From Haloarculaceae archaeon (GTDB taxonomy: Archaea; Halobacteriota; Halobacteria; Halobacteriales; Haloarculaceae), in contig SKTU01000083.1 of the NCBI GenBank assembly GCA_007122455.1, positions 1 to 35,928 on the forward strand: a stretch of DNA of 35,928 bases, read 5' to 3'. Of the stretch, positions 31,320 to 35,928 are shown piece after piece (the stretch's first letter is position 1; each line of letters starts with the position of its first letter). The notes under the pieces were generated by a model. The model was not told the DNA's origin, searched no databases, and saw nothing but the letters and a program-made list of their open reading frames with translations. The translations under genes were made by a program, and so were the position numbers.

Positions 31320-32269
31320 GGTCCGCCTCCGGTCACCACGCGCTGGTTCGGTTCGGAGCCTGCTCCGGCGTTCACTCGATCGGCGACGTCGTTCATCGTC
31401 TCGATCCGGAGATCGGTCGCGTCGACGCGGTCACGGAGATATTCGAGGATTGGTTCCATCCGTTCGGTTCCGTGCTCCGCCACGAGATCGTGGGGGTGGA
31501 GCCACATGTGAAAGACGCCGTCGGATCCGACCGCAGCGTCGATACCGCGCTTGGCTTTCGCGACGATCGGATCTCGACCGACGGCCGCGGCGACGGAGCG
31601 CAGCGGTCCCTCGAAGCCGGAGAGATACAGCGACGCGGGGACGTTCACGAGACCGTACTCGTCGACGGTCGGTGTGACGATCGGCGGCGGGGTTGCCCGG
31701 ACGAACGCGTCCCCGATCTTGGTGGCTCGCCGTCGAAAGGTCGATTCCGTCGCGTGTCGCGGGTTCGGCCCGCGGTAGCAGTCGAACCCGTACTCGGCCA
31801 GCAGCCGACGGTATTTCATTCGATTGACGGGGAAGACGAACGAGGAGAGTTCGACCTCGCCTGCGGCGTCGATGCTCCGTCGCAGCTCTCGCTCTGCGAT
31901 CGCTTCGGTCATCCCCTCGTGATCGAAGCGCCAGTGGGTGTAGCCGTGACTCGCGATCTCGTGATCGACGTCGGCCGACCGCACGGCGTCGACGAGTTCG
32001 CTCCCGAACCAGATCTGCTCCGCGGGCGTGTCGTCGACCGCTCGCGTGCAGCATCGCTCCCCGGCTGGATGTTCCTCGTGGCGCTCGTCACACTTCGAGT
32101 GGAAGAGGTGACCGACGATCGCCCACGTCGCCGGAACGTCGAACTCGTCGAAACGCTCCAGCAGTCGGTACCAGCACGAGCGAGCGTCGGCGACGTACTC
32201 CCCGGACGGGACGTTCAGGTGCCGCCCCCAGCCGAGTTCCCCGTCCAGTGAGATCACGACGGAACCCAT
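31316..32269 (-). CDS. Polysaccharide deacetylase (NodB-like)
   Basis: A 317-residue protein with NodB homology: motif 1 SLDGELGWG, motif 2 IASHGYTHWRFDH (His-x3-His metal ligands) and a late MWLHPHDL motif. The catalytic TFDDG is replaced by SLDGE, with Asp retained. Cys residues cluster around 60-75 (KCDERH...ERCCT). No signal peptide is evident, so it may act on cytoplasmic lipid-linked sugar or nucleotide sugar. ATG 32269 lies 35 nt downstream of a minus-strand TATA box (32299-32308). Its stop overlaps the GNAT start, making a two-gene operon. It would expose an amino group by removing N-acetyl or O-acetyl. Confidence 0.88.
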   Translation of the reverse strand: MGSVVISLDGELGWGRHLNVPSGEYVADARSCWYRLLERFDEFDVPATWAIVGHLFHSKCDERHEEHPAGERCCTRAVDDTPAEQIWFGSELVDAVRSADVDHEIASHGYTHWRFDHEGMTEAIAERELRRSIDAAGEVELSSFVFPVNRMKYRRLLAEYGFDCYRGPNPRHATESTFRRRATKIGDAFVRATPPPIVTPTVDEYGLVNVPASLYLSGFEGPLRSVAAAVGRDPIVAKAKRGIDAAVGSDGVFHMWLHPHDLVAEHGTERMEPILEYLRDRVDATDLRIETMNDVADRVNAGAGSEPNQRVVTGGGP

Positions 32270-32298
32270 CTCTGTGTTCGTTCTGGGGGGCGCCGCTG

Positions 32299-32308
32299 TT
32301 TATTATAT
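32299..32308 (-). promoter_or_regulatory. TATA box (ATATAATAAA) for the deacetylase-GNAT operon
   Basis: About 35 nt upstream of ATG 32269; expected leader about 8 nt. It is part of a 284-nt divergent promoter region. Confidence 0.5.
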
Positions 32309-32497
32309 CCTCTTTAAGGGTGGTTCCGTCCCGGCGCGTCGGTTTCTCGAACGCGATCCCGTGGGCGACTCCGACTTCGTTCCCCACAGCTCGGATTACG
32401 CTGTTGCTATACCGCATCGATCGCGACGATACTGCGCTAGCGCGTCCGAGCCCGGTCCACGTTCGAGCGCGGGGTTCCCGACGGGGTGATAAGCTCG

Positions 32498-32505
32498 TAT
32501 ATAAG
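32498..32505 (+). promoter_or_regulatory. TATA box (TATATAAG) for the GT2 gene
   Basis: About 52 nt before ATG 32554, predicting a leader of about 25 nt. No ribosome-binding match is seen before the ATG. Confidence 0.5.
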
Positions 32506-32553
32506 AAAGGGGCGGCGCGTGAAAGGTCACGTCGAACACCCCGGGATCCATCC

Positions 32554-33546
32554 ATGTACGAAGAGAAGACAATCGCTGCCGTGGTACCGGCCTACAACGA
32601 GGAGCCGTTCATCGGGGAGGTGATAGCCGACCTCCCGGAGTTCGTCGACCGGGCGTACGTCATCGACGATCGCTCGACGGACGGTACGTGGGCGGAGATC
32701 CAAAAACACGCTGGCGACGACGAGGCGGAATCGCACGTGCCGACGCCCGACGGTGGCGTCGCCCCGGCCACGATCGTTCCGATCCGACACGAACAGAACC
32801 GCGGCGTCGGTGGGGCCATCAAGACGGGGTACCAGCGCGCCCTCGAGGACGGCGTCGACGCCGCGGTCGTGATCGCCGGTGACGGCCAGATGGAACCGGA
32901 CATCGTCGAGCGGGTGCTCGAACCGGTCGCCGACGGCCGCGCCGATTACTCGAAGGGGAACCGGTTACTGCACCGGGATCGGGATCGGATGCCTCGATTC
33001 CGGCGGTTCGGCAACTTCCTGCTCTCGCTCATCACGAAGATCGCCAGCGGCTACTGGAAGCTCAACGATCCACAGAACGGCGCGACTGCGATATCGAGGA
33101 ACGCGCTGGAGACGGTCGACATCGACGCGCTGTACGAGGATTACGGCTTCGCGAACGATCTGCTCGTTCGCCTCAACGTCCACGGGATGCGAGTCGCCGA
33201 GGTCCCCCACCGGCCGGTGTACAAAGACGAGACGAGTCACATCAAATACTCGACGTTCATACCGAAGACGTCCACGCTGCTCCTCCAGCGATTCCTGTGG
33301 CGGCTCAAGGAGAAGTATCTGGTTCGCGACTTCCACCCGCTCGCGTTCTTTTATTATCTCGGTGCCGCCGCGACGGCCACAGGCGTCGTCGGTGGCTTCC
33401 GTTCGCTGCTCTCGGACGGAACGGGGTCCGAACGCAGTTCGTCGGTCGTTCTCTTCGTGTTCGGATGGCTTCTCATGCTGTTTGCGATGGTCTTCGACAT
33501 GCGGGAAAGCGAGGAGCTGGAGCTGCTGGTCGACGACGAGGAGTGA
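32554..33546 (+). CDS. Glycosyltransferase family 2 with two C-terminal membrane segments
   Basis: A 330-residue GT-A enzyme resembling dolichyl-phosphate sugar synthases. AAVVPAYNEEPFIGEVIADL is the start of the fold; Asp38/Asp39 (VIDDRSTDGT) bind the nucleotide; AGDGQMEPD holds the metal-binding DxD-type site; NDPQNGATAI and the acceptor loop follow. Two hydrophobic segments (about residues 265-290 and 300-320) anchor it in the membrane. It probably loads a sugar on a polyprenyl phosphate or a lipid-linked oligosaccharide. The frame is open upstream to 32248, but ATG 32554 gives the canonical start before the first beta strand. It converges with the ATP-grasp gene 15 nt away. Confidence 0.92.
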   Translation: MYEEKTIAAVVPAYNEEPFIGEVIADLPEFVDRAYVIDDRSTDGTWAEIQKHAGDDEAESHVPTPDGGVAPATIVPIRHEQNRGVGGAIKTGYQRALEDGVDAAVVIAGDGQMEPDIVERVLEPVADGRADYSKGNRLLHRDRDRMPRFRRFGNFLLSLITKIASGYWKLNDPQNGATAISRNALETVDIDALYEDYGFANDLLVRLNVHGMRVAEVPHRPVYKDETSHIKYSTFIPKTSTLLLQRFLWRLKEKYLVRDFHPLAFFYYLGAAATATGVVGGFRSLLSDGTGSERSSSVVLFVFGWLLMLFAMVFDMRESEELELLVDDEE

Positions 33547-33561
33547 TCGTCCCGACCGGCG

Positions 33562-34722
33562 CTATCGCCGAACGACGCCGTGACGTCGGTAGAACTCCCG
33601 GACGCGTTCGTCCTCGAGTAGCGGTCGATGGCTCTGCAGCGACTTCATTCCCGGGTAGCTGTTCCCCTCGATGATCTTGAACCCGCCCGCGTCGTCGGTG
33701 AGGACGAGATCCCAGCCGACGTACGGGAGCTGTCGGTTCTCCTCGGCAATACCGAGTAGCCGGTCGCGGATCGTCGGCCACTCGGGGATTTCGACTCCCT
33801 CGATCTGCGCCCCTGTCGACGGGTGTTCGGCGTGTCTGACGAGATCCGTGGGTGTGCGCAGCTGGACGGCTTTCCCCATCTCACCGGTCTCGACGTCAAT
33901 CGGAGCGCTGAGACCGCCCTGTGAGAAATTGTCCATCGATCCGGACCGATCCGTTCCCACGCGGAGGATCGCGATGGGAACGAACGCCTCCGCCTCCGTC
34001 TCGTCGTACATCGTGACGACCCGAAGCGTGTTGGTGGTTCCGGGGTAGACCGACGAGGAGAACTCGCTCTGTTCGACGAACTCACAGACGAGATACTCGT
34101 GGAGCCCCTCGACCAGCGACTCGAACTCCGCCGTCGTCTTCGGCTCCCCGTTGACGCGGATGCCGTCGTCGGTCTGCGAACAGAGGTAGACGTTCTCTCC
34201 TCCGCCGCCTTTGATCCACTTCAGTACGAGCCGGCCGTCGGACTGCAGGCGCTCGAGAACTCGCTGTGCCGCGTCCGTCGTCTTCCGACCTCGGAGGGAG
34301 AGTTCAGCGCCGTTCGCGCCGAGCCCCTCCGTGGCTACCGCCGGCGGTTCGTCTCGAGTCCCTCGAGGCGAACCGTCGCTGTCGAGCGGCAGGTACCGGC
34401 CGTCTCGCACCATCCCGGAGACTCCCATCCGGTGGGCCTCGAAGCGACCCATCAGCCAGTGAAAGAGGAGCTTGTTCGTGAGTGCCACGTTCCACTCACC
34501 GTTGATGAGCGGCGTGCGAACGAAGCGCTCGAAGTCGGTGAGATAATACCGGTACCGGTCGTCGGTGAGGTCGTAGACGTACTCCGATCGACTGAGAAAG
34601 CCGTGTCGCCACAGCCACAGCCGCCGGCGAAGCGGCAAGTCGTAGGTGTCGTACGATTCGAGTTCCTCCTCGAGCAACTGCCGAAACTTCAATCCACGGA
34701 GGTACAGGTCACGGATATCCAT
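33562..34722 (-). CDS. Sugar-transfer-associated ATP-grasp protein
   Basis: A 386-residue protein of the ATP-grasp subgroup found in polysaccharide loci. An N-terminal helical region (about 1-100, RRRLWLWRHGFLSRSEY, TNKLLFHWLM) precedes the ATP-grasp fold with LVLKWIKGGGGENVYLC (phosphate-binding loop), EFVEQSEFSSSVYPGTTNTL, GGLSAPIDVETG and KIIEGNSYPGMKSLQSH, which holds the metal-binding Glu-x-Asn. ATP-grasp enzymes join a carboxylate to an amine or similar nucleophile. In a uronic-acid glycan cluster it may attach an amino acid or amine to the glycan (inference). A TATA-like element (34747-34757) lies about 30 nt upstream of ATG 34722. Confidence 0.87.
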   Translation of the reverse strand: MDIRDLYLRGLKFRQLLEEELESYDTYDLPLRRRLWLWRHGFLSRSEYVYDLTDDRYRYYLTDFERFVRTPLINGEWNVALTNKLLFHWLMGRFEAHRMGVSGMVRDGRYLPLDSDGSPRGTRDEPPAVATEGLGANGAELSLRGRKTTDAAQRVLERLQSDGRLVLKWIKGGGGENVYLCSQTDDGIRVNGEPKTTAEFESLVEGLHEYLVCEFVEQSEFSSSVYPGTTNTLRVVTMYDETEAEAFVPIAILRVGTDRSGSMDNFSQGGLSAPIDVETGEMGKAVQLRTPTDLVRHAEHPSTGAQIEGVEIPEWPTIRDRLLGIAEENRQLPYVGWDLVLTDDAGGFKIIEGNSYPGMKSLQSHRPLLEDERVREFYRRHGVVRR

Positions 34723-34812
34723 CGTTCGTTGGGAGGGGACGGACCGGTATACTTATCAGTCACCTAACGACCGGTGGCCGAAACGGCGAACCGCTCGATC
34801 CGTCGGCGGCTC

Positions 34813-35226
34813 TCAATCGCGACGACGATCGAACACCGTCACCGGGACGCGCGTGTTCTCGATGATTCCCCTCGAGACGCTGCCGAGCGTCTCCCGATCC
34901 TCTCCCGAGAGTTCCTCGTTTTCGGGAACGAGCCCCCGGTGGCCGACGTAAATGACGTCGAAACCGTTTGCCTCGGCGTGTTCGGGGATCACCTCAACGG
35001 GATCGCCGACGAGCAACTCCGTTTCGATTGCCACGCCTCGGTCGGCGGCCTGCTCGAGGGCCGCCTCAAGCACCTCGTTTTCGTCCACCGCTGCCTCCGT
35101 CCGCGTTGGATCGTCGATCACGTGAACGACCGTCAGCTCGGCGTCGGCCACGTCCACCAGATCGAGCGCGTTCGCGAGCGCGTTCGTACTCTCTTCGGAG
35201 CGGTCCGAAGCCACGAGAATCTTCAT
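34813..35226 (-). CDS. Universal stress protein (UspA family)
   Basis: A 137-residue Usp protein: MKILVASDRSEES start, TVVHVIDD and the ATP-binding signature VGHRGLV...LGSVSRGIIENT (G-x2-G...G-S type), so nucleotide binding is likely. Haloarchaea carry many such genes; function is a general stress role. A TATA box (GCTAATAGTAA, 35252-35262) sits about 30 nt upstream of ATG 35226. It is not functionally tied to the glycan genes as far as can be seen. Confidence 0.93.
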   Translation of the reverse strand: MKILVASDRSEESTNALANALDLVDVADAELTVVHVIDDPTRTEAAVDENEVLEAALEQAADRGVAIETELLVGDPVEVIPEHAEANGFDVIYVGHRGLVPENEELSGEDRETLGSVSRGIIENTRVPVTVFDRRRD

Positions 35227-35282
35227 ATCGGTTCATCTCACCTCGGCCACGTTACTATTAGCAGCGTAACTCGCCCGGGGCG

Positions 35283-35928
35283 TCAGTTCAGCGCCACCGA
35301 TTCGCCGTCGGCGTAGACGACGACTGGTGCATCGGCTTCGAAGCCGGTGATCTCGCCGGTGAATGCGAAGGAGTCGGGTTCGCTGGTGGTTCGTCCGGTG
35401 ACGGTGCCGTCGCCGTTGATCGTGTCGTAGCCGTTGATCGTCCCACCGTGTGCCGTCGATTTCTCCACGGAGCCGTCGACCGTGAACTCGTAATGAGCGG
35501 TCGCCCCGTCCCCGACGACCGTGATGACGTCGGCGCCGAGGAATGCGGGTTCGATCTCCCGACCGTTGAGCTGGACGGTCGGATTCCCGTCGGCCTCGAA
35601 GCCGGTGATCTCTCCCGTAAACGTAAACGAGTCTGGTTCGCTGGTGGTTCGGCCGGTGACGGTACCGTCGTCGTGGATCGTGTCGTAGTCGTTGATCGTT
35701 CCATCGTACTCCGTCGACTTCGAGACGCTGCCGTCGACCGTGAACTCGTAGTAGCTCGTCGAGCTGTCGCCGGAGATCGTGATCGTGTCACCGGCGAGTT
35801 CGGCCGGATCGACCGTCTCTCCGTTGATGGAGACGACGACGGGTGCGTCGGCCTCGAAGTCGGTGATCGCCCCCGTGAAGGCGAAGGAGTCGGGTTCGCT
35901 GGTGGTTCGACCGGTGACGGTACCGTCG
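35283..35928 (-). CDS. Haloarchaeal surface repeat protein, C-terminal part (5' end beyond window)
   Basis: The minus-strand frame is open from the window end to TGA 35283-35285, about 214 residues with no start inside. It is made of 86-residue tandem repeats with landmarks YEFTVDGSV, KST, TINxYDTI, DGTVTGRTTSEPDSF, FTGEITGFEAD and a variable V(V/Q)L/Y strand; no membrane segment or anchor signal is seen in this part, which ends PVVVYADGESVALN. Similar C-terminal repeats occur on haloarchaeal beta-helix surface proteins, where they follow a pectate-lyase-like domain. Function of the repeat is unknown; cell-wall binding or stalk are the obvious guesses. Its stop is 57 nt ahead of the uspA start. 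Confidence 0.85.
   Translation of the reverse strand, partial: DGTVTGRTTSEPDSFAFTGAITDFEADAPVVVSINGETVDPAELAGDTITISGDSSTSYYEFTVDGSVSKSTEYDGTINDYDTIHDDGTVTGRTTSEPDSFTFTGEITGFEADGNPTVQLNGREIEPAFLGADVITVVGDGATAHYEFTVDGSVEKSTAHGGTINGYDTINGDGTVTGRTTSEPDSFAFTGEITGFEADAPVVVYADGESVALN
35362..35928 (-). repeat. Exact 258-bp tandem repeats
   Basis: Identical blocks recur at 258-bp steps: a 20-bp block at 35473 and 35731, and the block GCGAAGGAGTCGGGTTCGCT at 35365 and 35881 (2 x 258). The middle copy is diverged in places. At least 2.2 units lie inside the window, and the array continues past the end. Confidence 0.9.

Noticed and set aside
1-35928. tRNA, rRNA, IS elements or integrase attachment sites
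   Set aside because: No cloverleaf, rRNA segment, transposase motif or terminal inverted repeat with target duplication was found by eye.

Overview
The window is haloarchaeal chromosome (class Halobacteria); the genus cannot be told from sequence alone. Evidence: high G+C with strong G/C third-position bias, acidic proteins, Tat-type lipoprotein signals (twin Arg followed by an L-(S/A)-G-C lipobox), haloarchaea-typical modules (HalX, HalOD1, haloarchaeal PadR), and archaeal TATA boxes about 25-35 nt upstream of many start codons, as expected for leaderless or short-leader mRNAs. No rRNA, tRNA, CRISPR array, transposase or integrase was seen.

Region 1 (1-9727, all + strand) is a nucleotide-sugar and glycan assembly cluster. 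It holds a 5'-truncated DegT aminotransferase, a Gfo/Idh/MocA oxidoreductase, a left-handed beta-helix N-acetyltransferase and a UDP-N-acetylhexosamine 6-dehydrogenase. Together these match the enzyme set that makes UDP-2,3-diacetamido-2,3-dideoxy-hexuronic acid (bacterial WbpA/B/E/D logic). A DUF354-type protein, a GT4 glycosyltransferase, GlmS and an asparagine-synthetase-like protein without the glutaminase cysteine follow.

Region 2 (9989-14238) encodes exported or anchored surface proteins: a membrane protein with a TPTETPE stalk, a CARDB-like domain and a poly-acidic tail; two tandem paralogous Tat lipoproteins with a GH43-like (GINT1_N-like) propeller; and a Tat lipoprotein whose mature part is almost only Asp and Glu. 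A GT4 glycosyltransferase follows on the opposite strand (14337-15590).

Region 3 (15667-23896) is mainly signalling and regulation: a REC-histidine kinase, an HxlR-REC-HalX fusion, an alkaline-phosphatase-superfamily protein, a PadR regulator, a PAS-PAS histidine kinase, an overlapping operon of three unrecognised small genes, and a HalOD1 protein. A 600-nt gene-free stretch with a very AT-rich core and tandem hairpins follows.

Region 4 (24504-35928) returns to polysaccharide genes: a GlmU-like nucleotidyltransferase/acetyltransferase, a Wzx-type flippase, a CapA-type protein, a secreted beta-helix protein, a GNAT-polysaccharide deacetylase operon, a GT2 glycosyltransferase and a sugar-transfer ATP-grasp protein. 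It ends with a universal stress protein and the C-terminus of a surface protein built of exact 258-bp repeats. Taken together, GlmS and GlmU-like could supply UDP-GlcNAc, the Wbp-like enzymes would convert it to a diacetamido uronic acid, glycosyltransferases assemble a glycan, the flippase exports it, and the modifying and acidic surface proteins act outside. This pathway reading is inference from gene content.
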